From Alteribacillus sp041949975 (lineage in GTDB: Bacteria > Bacillota > Bacilli > Bacillales > Marinococcaceae), in NCBI RefSeq assembly GCF_041949975.1, contig NZ_JBHFQG010000025.1, positions 1 to 54,480 of the forward strand: 54,480 nucleotides of DNA. The letters run 5' to 3'. Below the pieces are notes generated by a model, which did not search any database, was not told where the DNA came from, and worked only from the letters and a program-made list of their open reading frames with translations. Shown here in pieces: positions 41,364 through 49,700 of the stretch. Every line of letters begins with the position of its first letter. Position 1 is the stretch's first letter. Made by a program: the position numbers and the translations under genes.

Positions 41364-42431
41364 GTGCGCAGAATATTTCTGTTAATTATGATGTGTATCG
41401 CATTGGTTGGATTACTTTCAGCGTGCGGTGAAAAGTCGCAAGAAGAAGTTGTACAGGATCTTGATAAAAAACTTCAAGATATGACGGGGTATAAAGGAAA
41501 GGCATCGATGACTCTAGAAACTGGTGAGGAAGCTAGAACGTATGACGTAGATATTTGGCATATGCAAAATGAAAAAAATAAATATTACAAAGTGCATTTA
41601 AAAAACGATAACGAAGAACAAAATCAAATGATAATAAGAAATGATGACGGAGTTTTTGTATTGACGCCAGCTCTTAATAAAAGCTTTCGTTTCCAAAGTG
41701 ACTGGCCTAATAACAATAGTCAAGTTTACCTTTACGAATCTTTAATCTCAGATATTTTAATGGATGCTGAACGCACTTTTGCTATTCATGAAGGAACCTA
41801 TGTATTTGAAACAAAAACGAACTATCAAAATAAAAACCTTCATCACCAGGAAATTGTTTTAGATGCCAAATCTCTCGAACCGCGTACGGTAAAAATATAT
41901 GATGCTGATTATAAATTACTGGTTTCAGTAGAATTTACAGAGTTTAATGAAAGTGCTTCTTTTGATGACAATGACTTTGATACAGAGAAAAATATGACTG
42001 CTGCTAAATTAGAAGATGAAGTCCCTGCTTCAGCAGAAGAAGAGGAAAACGAAGACACAGAGGGCGAAGAAAATAAAGAAAATGCTTCGTTTGATGTTGT
42101 ATATCCTTCTTATGAACCACAAGGATCCTCTTTAGAAGATTCAGAAGAAACAATAACGGAGAACGGACAAAAAGTGGTACTATCCTATAGTGGAGAACAG
42201 TCCTTTACCATTGTTGAAAGTTCAGAGCAAGCATTACAAGCATCCGCCAATGTAGATGTAGGCGCAGGTCAACCTGTTGATTTAGGGTTTACGGTTGGAG
42301 CTCAAACGGAAGATTCTTTGACATGGCATCACAATGGTGTAGAATTTTTCCTTGCTTCTAACGATCTAAGCCAAGAGGAAATGATGGCTATCGCACGGTC
42401 TATGGATTATTCAGGGGAAAATCTTAAATAA
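41364..42431 (+). CDS. LolA-like lipoprotein (YdcC family)
   Basis: A 355-residue lipoprotein with a signal peptide and lipobox LLSACG (residues 16-21), followed by a LolA-like beta fold (about 30-225) and a C-terminal region (about 250-350) resembling DUF4367. It corresponds by position and type to B. subtilis YdcC, a sporulation-associated lipoprotein. An acidic linker (EEEENEDTEGEENKENA, about 226-245) joins the two parts. It starts with GTG 41364. A hairpin hides its RBS and a terminator follows. Confidence 0.88.
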   Translation: MRRIFLLIMMCIALVGLLSACGEKSQEEVVQDLDKKLQDMTGYKGKASMTLETGEEARTYDVDIWHMQNEKNKYYKVHLKNDNEEQNQMIIRNDDGVFVLTPALNKSFRFQSDWPNNNSQVYLYESLISDILMDAERTFAIHEGTYVFETKTNYQNKNLHHQEIVLDAKSLEPRTVKIYDADYKLLVSVEFTEFNESASFDDNDFDTEKNMTAAKLEDEVPASAEEEENEDTEGEENKENASFDVVYPSYEPQGSSLEDSEETITENGQKVVLSYSGEQSFTIVESSEQALQASANVDVGAGQPVDLGFTVGAQTEDSLTWHHNGVEFFLASNDLSQEEMMAIARSMDYSGENLK

Positions 42432-42444
42432 AAAAATCAACGTG

Positions 42445-42481
42445 CCTCAAAAGAATCAGCTCTCTTTTGAGGTTTTCTTTT
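42445..42481 (+). terminator. Terminator before alr
   Basis: CCTCAAAAGA pairs with TCTTTTGAGG and is followed by TTTTCTTTT. Confidence 0.9.
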
Positions 42482-42537
42482 GTGCTACAATGATTGATAG
42501 ATATAAATATGGCACGGAGAGCTTAGGAGAAGATAGC

Positions 42538-43677
42538 ATGGCTTTTAAACAAACATCTTTTAGAGATACTTGGGTAGAGGTTAACCTCGATCATATTAAG
42601 TATAATGTAGAAAATGCGAAAGCACAATTTAAGCAGAAGATTCATGTTATGGCCGTTGTGAAAGCAGATGGCTATGGGCATGGAGCGGTACAAACAGCTC
42701 AAGCTGCTGTCCAAGCAGGAGCAGAGTTTTTAGGGGTAGCTTTATTAGAAGAAGCAATGGAGCTTAGAGAAGCAGGAATACAAACACCAATACTCGTTTT
42801 AGGTCGAACCAACCCTAAAGATGCGGAGGTTGCTGCAAAACATAACATTAGATTAACTGTTTATCAGAAAGAGTGGCTGGCTGAAGCGGAAAAAACTGTC
42901 TCCCAAACAAGTACATTGAAGGTTCATGTCAAAGTGGATACTGGAATGGGGCGGATTGGTATAGTAGAAAAAGAAGAACTCTCCGAATTTATAAAGGTGT
43001 TAAAACAATGTAAGAGGATAAAATCGGAGGGCCTTTTTACTCACTTTGCCACTGCGGATGAAAAAGATGCTTCCTATTATCAGAAGCAATATCAGCGATT
43101 TCTGAAGATCCTGAATGAAGTCTCTTCTGATTTAGGGGAACTCACCTATGTCCATTGCGGAAACAGTGCAGCAGGACTTCGTTTTCCTGATGATTGTTTT
43201 AATATGTTTCGTTTTGGAATTTCGATGTATGGATTAACTCCTTCAGAAGAAATATTAGATGTACTTCCTTTTTCTTTAAAGCAGGCTTTTTCACTGCATA
43301 GTCGTATTGTTCAAATAAAAAAGCTTCCTCCTGGGGAAAGCGTTAGTTATGGAGCAACCTATACTACAACAAAGGAAGAATGGATAGGGACCGTTCCAAT
43401 CGGTTACGCCGATGGCTGGTATAGATACCACTCTACTCATGGAGGAGAAGTTTTAGTTAATGGTCAAAGAGTTCCTATAGTAGGAAGAATATGCATGGAT
43501 CAAATGATGATTAAACTTCCGGAATATACACCGGCCGGTACTAAAGTTACACTAATCGGCAATCAAGAAGATAAGTCTATTACCGTTTTAGAAGCCGCTA
43601 AACGGCTAAATACAATCACTTATGAAATACCATGTATGATAAGTAAGAGAGTACCGCGTATTTATGTAAAATCATAA
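42538..43677 (+). CDS. alr: Alanine racemase
   Basis: A 379-residue PLP enzyme that makes D-alanine for peptidoglycan. Lys42 in AVVKADGYGHGA carries PLP. The catalytic Tyr is in VSYGATYTT near 260, and VPIVGRICMDQMMI is the conserved C-terminal motif. The start ATG 42538 follows TTAGGAGA by 7 bases; the frame upstream overlaps the terminator of the previous gene. The antitoxin gene follows, as in B. subtilis. Confidence 0.96.
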   Translation: MAFKQTSFRDTWVEVNLDHIKYNVENAKAQFKQKIHVMAVVKADGYGHGAVQTAQAAVQAGAEFLGVALLEEAMELREAGIQTPILVLGRTNPKDAEVAAKHNIRLTVYQKEWLAEAEKTVSQTSTLKVHVKVDTGMGRIGIVEKEELSEFIKVLKQCKRIKSEGLFTHFATADEKDASYYQKQYQRFLKILNEVSSDLGELTYVHCGNSAAGLRFPDDCFNMFRFGISMYGLTPSEEILDVLPFSLKQAFSLHSRIVQIKKLPPGESVSYGATYTTTKEEWIGTVPIGYADGWYRYHSTHGGEVLVNGQRVPIVGRICMDQMMIKLPEYTPAGTKVTLIGNQEDKSITVLEAAKRLNTITYEIPCMISKRVPRIYVKS

Positions 43678-43835
43678 TTTTATGTCATGCCTCTTCTCAG
43701 CAAACAATATGTGGAAGGTTAACAGAGGCTTGATAAAAATTTACATGTAAAACCTACTTTGCAAAATCCATTACTAAATGCTATGATTAAATAAAGTGAA
43801 CAGAGACAGTAAGGCGTATGCTGGAGGTGTGTGGA

Positions 43836-44117
43836 GTGTCTCACAAGAGCACAAAGCAAATTAATGTCAGTCTCCCTGAGTATCTGTTGCGTGAACTAGA
43901 CGGCATTATTGAAAATGATAATGTAAATCGCAACGACTTTATCCATCAGGCTACAGAGTTTTATCTCAAGGAGCGCCAAAAGAAGAAAGTCCGGGAATCT
44001 ATGCAGCAGGGTTATATGGAAATGGCAAGCATCAATTTGCATATAGCCGCTGAATCTTTTCTTGCAGAAGAAGAAGCAGAACATTCACTTGATAACAGGC
44101 TCGTAAGCGGAGTGTGA
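43836..44117 (+). CDS. ndoAI: Antitoxin EndoAI (MazE-like, ribbon-helix-helix)
   Basis: A 93-residue ribbon-helix-helix protein. The N-terminus TKQINVSLPEYLLRELDGII binds DNA, and the conserved GYMEMASINLHIAAESFLAEEEAE tail is the part that blocks the toxin. It is the orthologue of B. subtilis NdoAI (YdcD), which neutralises the RNase EndoA (NdoA/MazF). I start at GTG 43836, 7 bases after GGAGGT. The toxin gene that normally follows is absent: the next 330 bases hold no frame of the right size. Confidence 0.92.
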   Translation: MSHKSTKQINVSLPEYLLRELDGIIENDNVNRNDFIHQATEFYLKERQKKKVRESMQQGYMEMASINLHIAAESFLAEEEAEHSLDNRLVSGV

Positions 44118-44201
44118 ATGAACTTAATTTATAAGTTGAATACGGGTTTATTTTATTTACTTCCATTTATTTATGCAATTATTTCTATTTTTACGGTTTG
44201 A
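44118..44201 (+). CDS. Possible 27-residue hydrophobic peptide
   Basis: ATG 44118 directly follows the antitoxin stop, with GGAG five bases upstream. The frame codes for a short peptide with one hydrophobic stretch (residues 10-27, LFYLLPFIYAIISIF). It sits where the EndoA toxin gene should be. It may be a chance frame; there is no homologue that I recognise. Confidence 0.3.
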   Translation: MNLIYKLNTGLFYLLPFIYAIISIFTV

Positions 44202-44447
44202 ACGAAAGAAAATACAGGCTGAAAAGTTGCTGCATACATGTAGCAACTTTTTTTATCTAAATAACAGAAGGTGTAATATAAGAAAGAGTCGAAAATAGTA
44301 AAAAAACATCTATAATTCTTCGATTTGTTTGCGCCTGAACGAAAGTCATGAAATAATACAAATTAAGTGTGTTTATGTATATATACCAATTTAAAGTCTT
44401 TTAAACTACATGTTTTAAAAACATAATAGTTCTTGGAGGAATTGTAT
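44202..44447. other. Leader region of the sigB operon
   Basis: After the terminator at 44222-44254 this is AT-rich with no gene and no toxin remnant. The rsb promoter should lie here, but I see no clear sigma-A or SigB pair of boxes. Confidence 0.4.
44222..44254 (+). terminator. Terminator after the antitoxin gene
   Basis: AAAAGTTGCT pairs with AGCAACTTTT and T residues follow. It separates the alr-endoAI transcript from the rsb operon. Confidence 0.9.
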
Positions 44448-45269
44448 ATGCAGCCATCCATTGTAGAAATGATTTACAGCCAGCGCCAGGAAATAATAGA
44501 TCGCTGGAAAGAAGAGATTCAAAGTGTCAATGAGAATGAGTTTAGTCGTAGTTTACCCACCGACATGTATAATGAAACGAATCTAGAGTTTGTGCACTTA
44601 ATTATAGATACATTGGAATTAGAACAGAGCGAGGCAAAAGAGAAACTTCGCCAATTTGCCGAACGATTAATTCATACCGGTTGGCCGCTCAGTTATTTTA
44701 CACAGGGGATGCAGGCGTTTCGCCGAGTGCTGCTTCAAACAATGACCTCAAAAGACACTGTTAACTCCAAAAAAGTTTTCCACACCTTTTATGAGGTGGA
44801 AAGCTGGATTGATGGTATTATTAACCAGCTCGTGGATGAGTATTCCGGCTCTTGGGAAAATACATTATACCTCCAAAAATTGGCACTAAAAGAATTATCC
44901 GCTCCTTTAATCCCTGTATTTGAGAAGATAAGTGTGATGCCATTGATTGGCACAATAGATACGGAAAGAGCGAAACTAATTATGGAAAATCTACTTGAAG
45001 GTATTATAGAACACCGTTCTCAAGTAGTTTTAATAGATATTACCGGTGTACCAGTGGTGGATACGATGGTTGCTCATCATATTATACAAGCTTCAGAAGC
45101 AGTCAGGCTCGTCGGTGCCGAATGTATACTTGTTGGAATTCGTCCTGAAATTGCACAAACAATAGTTAATCTGGGCATTGACCTCGGTAAGTTCCCAACG
45201 AGAAGCACCCTTCGAAAAGGGATAGAAACTGGACTCGAGCTGACTCAGCGGAAAATTGTAGACCTTTAA
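44448..45269 (+). CDS. rsbR: Stressosome sensor RsbR
   Basis: A 273-residue co-antagonist that forms the stressosome with RsbS and holds RsbT. The N-terminal globin-like sensor (about 1-145) is followed by a STAS domain (about 160-268). Both regulatory threonines are present: Thr172 in TIDTER and Thr206 in PVVDT. ATG 44448 follows GGAGGA by 7 bases. It is the first of the eight-gene rsb-sigB order. Confidence 0.95.
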   Translation: MQPSIVEMIYSQRQEIIDRWKEEIQSVNENEFSRSLPTDMYNETNLEFVHLIIDTLELEQSEAKEKLRQFAERLIHTGWPLSYFTQGMQAFRRVLLQTMTSKDTVNSKKVFHTFYEVESWIDGIINQLVDEYSGSWENTLYLQKLALKELSAPLIPVFEKISVMPLIGTIDTERAKLIMENLLEGIIEHRSQVVLIDITGVPVVDTMVAHHIIQASEAVRLVGAECILVGIRPEIAQTIVNLGIDLGKFPTRSTLRKGIETGLELTQRKIVDL

Positions 45270-45305
45270 AGTACAGTTTAGTTAAATAGATTGGAGGGGA
45301 ACGGA

Positions 45306-45662
45306 ATGCGCATTCCAATTCTAAAGCTTCATGATTATCTGCTAATATCGGTTCAAGTAGAGTTAGATGATCAAACAGCACTTCAGTTTCAAGAGGATCT
45401 TTTAAATAAAATTCATCAAGAGGGATCTTCCGGAGTGGTTATTGATCTGACTTCAGTGGAGATGATCGATTCCTTTATTGCTAAGGTTCTAGGAGACGTT
45501 GTGGAGATGTCTAACTTAATGGGTGCTAGAGTAGTGTTAACTGGTATTCAGCCTGCTGTGGCTATTACTTTAATTGATATGGGGATTATGCTTGATGATG
45601 TGCCGACTGCTCTGGATCTTGAACAAGGTCTAGATAAACTTCAACAGGAATTGGAGGGATGA
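45306..45662 (+). CDS. rsbS: Stressosome core protein RsbS
   Basis: A 118-residue single STAS domain, the antagonist of RsbT. Ser56 in SVEMIDSF corresponds to Ser59 of B. subtilis, the residue RsbT phosphorylates to free itself. I start at ATG 45306, six bases after GGAGGGG. The stop overlaps the first possible ATG of rsbT. Confidence 0.95.
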   Translation: MRIPILKLHDYLLISVQVELDDQTALQFQEDLLNKIHQEGSSGVVIDLTSVEMIDSFIAKVLGDVVEMSNLMGARVVLTGIQPAVAITLIDMGIMLDDVPTALDLEQGLDKLQQELEG

Positions 45663-45664
45663 GC

Positions 45665-46078
45665 ATGAGTGTCCAATCCAATGTTGAAGTGCACACAGAA
45701 TGGGGAATTGTATCGGCTCGTCAAGCTGGGCGGAATTTAGCTAAAGAAATAGGCTTCAGCACTGTAGATCAAGCTAGAATAACGACTGCAATCTCTGAAT
45801 TAGCACGAAACATTTACTTATATGCCGAAAAAGGTGAAATTATTATAGAGTCAGTAGAAGCAATGCAAAGCACGGGCGTAAAACGCGGAATAAAAATTAC
45901 TGCGAAAGATAAAGGGCCGGGAATTAAAAATATTCGCCAGGTGATGGAAGACGGTTTTACAACTTCTGGCGGGTTAGGTGCTGGTCTGCCAGGGGTAAAA
46001 AGGCTGATGGATGAATTTGATATTGATTCTATTGCGGGTGAAGGTACAGAAATTACTACGATAAAATGGCTCAGCTAA
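45665..46078 (+). CDS. rsbT: Switch kinase RsbT
   Basis: A 137-residue GHKL-fold serine/threonine kinase that phosphorylates RsbR and RsbS and then activates the phosphatase RsbU. The N box is ITTAISELARNIYLYA, G1 is AKDKGPGI and G2 is TTSGGLGAGLPGVKRLMDEF. I prefer ATG 45665, six bases after GGAGGG and aligned with B. subtilis RsbT. ATG 45659 would touch the RBS. Confidence 0.95.
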   Translation: MSVQSNVEVHTEWGIVSARQAGRNLAKEIGFSTVDQARITTAISELARNIYLYAEKGEIIIESVEAMQSTGVKRGIKITAKDKGPGIKNIRQVMEDGFTTSGGLGAGLPGVKRLMDEFDIDSIAGEGTEITTIKWLS

Positions 46079-46091
46079 AGGAGGATGAAGG

Positions 46092-47105
46092 TTGGCGGAT
46101 TCTTTTAGCTTAATGCAGGAACAATATACAAAAATATTACAAACTTATTTAGAAGAAAAAAATGAAACAGGATTATATCATGCACAGCAATTCAGCAAAA
46201 AAGTCCTTGAGAACCAAATTTCTCCAGAAGAAGTAGTGAGTCTTCATGTGGATGCAATAGAAAGATTCTTTCCTGACCTTCCTCAAGGAGCGCTGGATTC
46301 GTTTGAATTTCTTCTCGAAGTAATGATGGGTTATGGAATGGCTTATAGAGAACACCAAAGCTTGCGAGATAAACAGAAAGAACTTGAGACGGAGATTAAT
46401 GTTGCTGCGAATATGCAGCAAACCTTTATGCCTAAAGAAATTCCGAGCGTAAACTCGTTGGATGTCGGCGTGATCAGTGTGCCGGCGTCAAAAATGAGCG
46501 GAGATTATTACCATTTTGTTAAAGATGAAAATGACTGCATAGGCGTGGCGATTGCGGATATTATAGGAAAAGGAGTTCCGGCTGCACTGTGTATGTCTAT
46601 GATTAAATACGCAATGGACAGTCTGCCCGAGCAAAGGCTTCAGCCAGGCGCTCTATTAGAAAATTTAAATCGAGTTGTAGAACAAAATGTAGCGTCTAAT
46701 ATGTTTATAACAATGATGTATGGCTCGTATGATCCGCGTGTCCATCATTTTTATTATTCGGGAGCAGGTCACGAGCCGGGCTTTTATTATAGTCATGAAA
46801 CAGACAGCTTTGAAGAATTATATGCGAAAGGGTTAGTACTGGGTATTACAAGGGATACATCCTTTCGTGAATATCACAAAAAAGTAGAGCCTGGGGATTT
46901 TATTGTTTTGTTATCTGATGGCGTGACAGAATGCAGGACAGATGAAGGCTTTATAGAGAGAGAAGAGCTTACTCGCTTAATTCATCAATACAAACATTTG
47001 CCGGCCCAAGAAATAGTTAATAATGTCTTTTATCAACTTGAAAAGCTGCAAGGTTTTCAGCTTCGAGATGATTTTTCCTTAATTATTTTGAGAAGAAAGG
47101 TTTAA
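46092..47105 (+). CDS. rsbU: PP2C phosphatase RsbU
   Basis: A 337-residue environmental phosphatase that dephosphorylates RsbV when bound by RsbT. The N-terminal RsbT-binding domain (about 1-85) leads to a PP2C domain (about 120-335) with PASKMSGDYYHF, AIADIIGKGVPAALCMSMIKYAMD and LSDGVTECRT. It starts with TTG 46092, seven bases after AGGAGG. A hairpin terminator follows it and separates it from rsbV. Confidence 0.95.
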   Translation: MADSFSLMQEQYTKILQTYLEEKNETGLYHAQQFSKKVLENQISPEEVVSLHVDAIERFFPDLPQGALDSFEFLLEVMMGYGMAYREHQSLRDKQKELETEINVAANMQQTFMPKEIPSVNSLDVGVISVPASKMSGDYYHFVKDENDCIGVAIADIIGKGVPAALCMSMIKYAMDSLPEQRLQPGALLENLNRVVEQNVASNMFITMMYGSYDPRVHHFYYSGAGHEPGFYYSHETDSFEELYAKGLVLGITRDTSFREYHKKVEPGDFIVLLSDGVTECRTDEGFIEREELTRLIHQYKHLPAQEIVNNVFYQLEKLQGFQLRDDFSLIILRRKV

Positions 47106-47153
47106 GTTTTTAATAAACAGGGAAAGAACGGACAGAGAACATAAAGAAAAAAT

Positions 47154-47181
47154 GAAGCGGCCATAGGCCGTCTTCTTTTTT
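47154..47181 (+). terminator. Hairpin between rsbU and rsbV
   Basis: GAAGCGGCC pairs with GGCCGTCTTC, with a small bulge, and six T follow. It divides the upstream stressosome genes from the rsbVW-sigB-rsbX half. Confidence 0.75.
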
Positions 47182-47271
47182 ACAGCGTCAAAAGGCAATA
47201 AGTCTGGTTTTAAAAGGCTAAAACAAATAGATTTAACTTAAGAGACAAAGAAATAATGGGAGGCATTTAAG

Positions 47272-47601
47272 ATGAATTTAGATATTCGTACCGAGGAAAA
47301 AAACGGCCTCAATCTCCTTTACGTAGGCGGGGAGGTAGATGCCTATACAGCTCCACAATTAAGAGATGCCCTTCTCCCTTTAACAGAAAATGAAGGAGCG
47401 AAAGTTATAGTTGATCTTTCAGAAGTTGATTATATAGACAGCACAGGCTTAGGAATTTTTATTGGGGCATTAAAATCTTCAAACAGCAATAACAGTACAC
47501 TCAAACTGACCGGTTTAAACCCTCGGGTAAAACGGTTGTTCTCCATAACAGGTTTGGATGAAGTGATGGACATCGATGAAGAAAGAGAGGAGGCCAAGTG
47601 A
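47272..47601 (+). CDS. rsbV: Anti-anti-sigma factor RsbV
   Basis: A 109-residue STAS protein. When unphosphorylated it binds RsbW and frees SigB. The target serine is Ser57 in VDYIDSTGLG. GGGAGG precedes ATG 47272. Its stop overlaps the rsbW start by one base, so the pair is coupled. Confidence 0.96.
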   Translation: MNLDIRTEEKNGLNLLYVGGEVDAYTAPQLRDALLPLTENEGAKVIVDLSEVDYIDSTGLGIFIGALKSSNSNNSTLKLTGLNPRVKRLFSITGLDEVMDIDEEREEAK

Positions 47602-48092
47602 TGAGTGACAAAGCTGTAGATTATATTGAAATGAAAATTCCAGCTAAAGCAGAATATGTAGGAGTTGTCAGGCTAACCGTCTCGGGGATTGCTAACCGGG
47701 TCGGTTATTCCTATGATGATATCGAAGATTTGAAAATTGCAGTAGCTGAAGCATGTACTAATGTAGTAGATCATGCCTATAAAGAGAATGGTTTGATGGC
47801 TTTAGGGTGCAGCGTCTATAAAGACAAAATAGAAATTGTTGTTTCAGATAACGGGCAAAGTTTCGATATGGATGATCTGAAAAAGGGACTTGGCCCTGTA
47901 GACGGTACAAAGCCAATAGGAGAGTTGGAAGAAGGGGGGCTAGGACTTTTTCTTATTGATTCTCTGATGGACAAAGTGGAAATCAACGGAGAAGCTGGTG
48001 TAGCAATTGTGATGACAAAGTTTCTTCAAAGAGATGAGGTGGAATCTAATGCCAATGGAGTCCAAGCACCAACAAAAGCACAAGAACAATAA
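47601..48092 (+). CDS. rsbW: Anti-sigma factor and kinase RsbW
   Basis: A 163-residue GHKL kinase that binds SigB and phosphorylates RsbV. The N box AVAEACTNVVDHAYK, G1 VVSDNGQSFD and G2 EEGGLGLFLIDSLMD are visible. I start at ATG 47601, eight bases after GAGAGGAGG. The end overlaps sigB by 44 bases. Confidence 0.96.
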   Translation: MSDKAVDYIEMKIPAKAEYVGVVRLTVSGIANRVGYSYDDIEDLKIAVAEACTNVVDHAYKENGLMALGCSVYKDKIEIVVSDNGQSFDMDDLKKGLGPVDGTKPIGELEEGGLGLFLIDSLMDKVEINGEAGVAIVMTKFLQRDEVESNANGVQAPTKAQEQ

Positions 48093-48849
48093 GGAAAAGA
48101 ACCAAGTCTATGAATGGATAAAGGAATTTCAACAGGATCCCTCAGAAGAAATTCAAACGAAATTAGTAAAACATTATGAGCCGTTGGTGCAGTCCTTGGC
48201 ACGAAAGTTCTCTCGAGGCCAAGACCATGATGATGATTTGTATCAAGTAGGGATGATTGGTCTCTTAGCTGCTTTGAGAAGATTTGATGACTCTTTTAAA
48301 CGCAGCTTTGAATCCTTTGCAGTCCCTACTATTGTAGGAGAAATAAAAAGGTTTATAAGGGATAAAACATGGAGTGTGCATGTGCCAAGGCGGATTAAGG
48401 AGTTAGGCCCTCGCATAAAAAAAGCAGTAGAAGAGTTGACAAATGAACTTCAGCGTTCTCCGCGGGTAGAAGAAATTGCTTCTTATTTAGAAGTCAGTGA
48501 AGAAGAAGTTTTAGAGACGATGGAAATGGGTAAAAGTTACCAAGCCCTTTCTGTTGATAGGTCTATTGAAGCGGACCAAGAAGGCAGTGCTGTTACACTT
48601 CTTGATCTTGTCGGGGATACCGAGGAAGGCTATGAGAAAACCGATCAGCACATGCTGTTAGAAAAAGCTTTCGGAATTTTAACCGACCGAGAAAAAGAAA
48701 TATTACAATGCACTTATTTTGATAATTTAAGTCAGAAAGAGACTGGGGAGAAGCTGGGGATCTCTCAAATGCATGTATCCCGTCTTCAGCGCAGAGCCTT
48801 GCAAAAATTACGTGATTCTATACGAGTGGAGCCATCGGAGTGTCTTTAA
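48049..48849 (+). CDS. sigB: General stress sigma factor SigB
   Basis: A 266-residue sigma factor of the B/F/G group that directs the general stress regulon. Region 2 is clear (LYQVGMIGLLAALRRFD, FESFAVPTIVGEIKRFIRDKTWSVHVPRRIKELGPRIKKAVEEL). So are VLETMEMGKSYQALSVDRSIEAD and the region 4 helix-turn-helix KETGEKLGISQMHVSRLQRRALQKLRDSI. I start at ATG 48049, preceded by GAGGTGG; its first 44 bases lie within rsbW. Confidence 0.96.
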   Translation: MPMESKHQQKHKNNKEKNQVYEWIKEFQQDPSEEIQTKLVKHYEPLVQSLARKFSRGQDHDDDLYQVGMIGLLAALRRFDDSFKRSFESFAVPTIVGEIKRFIRDKTWSVHVPRRIKELGPRIKKAVEELTNELQRSPRVEEIASYLEVSEEEVLETMEMGKSYQALSVDRSIEADQEGSAVTLLDLVGDTEEGYEKTDQHMLLEKAFGILTDREKEILQCTYFDNLSQKETGEKLGISQMHVSRLQRRALQKLRDSIRVEPSECL

Positions 48850-48850
48850 A

Positions 48851-49453
48851 ATGATTGAAAACAAAACACATTCCAAAGTTGATATTGCAGCTTTTCAGCA
48901 GGGTAAAAAAGGGAATTATTGTTGCGGGGATGCGTATGTTACAGTAGAAGCAGATAATTACTTTATCTGTGCCCTAGCAGATGGATTAGGAAGCGGAGAG
49001 GGTGCGTATCATTCCTCTAAAATAGCAATGGACGTCATTAGGGAGCATCATCAGGAAAATGTCCCTAATCTTTTAGAGAAGTGTAATCGTGCTTTAATAC
49101 AAGAAAGAGGCGTTGTCATAACAATACTTAAAGTTTACTTTACTACTAATGAAATTGTTTACGGCAACATTGGCAACATAGGGACATTTCTATTTTCTGA
49201 CAAAGGTGAGTCCACCCGGCCAATCCCAGCCCCTGGATATATGTCCGGTCGAAAATTCCAATACAGGCTGGCTCATTTTCCGTTTCGCAAAGGCTTCCAA
49301 TTTTTATTGCACTCTGATGGAGTTACAGTCTCACAATCTGATCAGCAGTGGCTGAAAAACGCTCATTCACCTGAACTTTCTATCCAGCATTTATCAAAGA
49401 AAGCTAAAAATCAAAATGATGATGTAACAATTATCGCTGGATTTATTACTTAA
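48851..49453 (+). CDS. rsbX: Phosphatase RsbX
   Basis: A 200-residue PP2C-type phosphatase that removes phosphate from RsbS and RsbR and resets the stressosome. CALADGLGSGEGAYHSSKIA, GNIGNIGTFLF and FLLHSDGVTVS are the expected motifs. ATG 48851 lies one base after the sigB stop, with CGGAG inside the end of sigB. A terminator closes the operon. Confidence 0.94.
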   Translation: MIENKTHSKVDIAAFQQGKKGNYCCGDAYVTVEADNYFICALADGLGSGEGAYHSSKIAMDVIREHHQENVPNLLEKCNRALIQERGVVITILKVYFTTNEIVYGNIGNIGTFLFSDKGESTRPIPAPGYMSGRKFQYRLAHFPFRKGFQFLLHSDGVTVSQSDQQWLKNAHSPELSIQHLSKKAKNQNDDVTIIAGFIT

Positions 49454-49480
49454 GAGCCCGGGCAAGAGGCTCTTTTTTAT
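49453..49480 (+). terminator. Terminator of the sigB operon
   Basis: AGAGCC pairs with GGCTCT and is followed by six T. It overlaps the last base of rsbX. Confidence 0.82.
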
Positions 49481-49700
49481 TTTTCTTTTTTAATAACTAT
49501 AAGTGCTTTTGGTAAACGTGTATAAGACAAATTGGGACTTTGGCTGTTCTTTAAGGACATGGCGTTATCAGGTTGTTTTTTCACGGATTATTGTTGAGGG
49601 TGTATGCCAAGTATGCTTATGATATAGTAAAAAGAAATATCAAACGTTCAATGAAACGTTGTGTCTAATACATAGAAACAGAGAAGGAGTTCGTGGTCTT

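Noticed and set aside
47205..47240. A SigB promoter before rsbV
   Set aside because: GGTTTTAA is present, but no GGGTAT-like -10 lies at the right distance.
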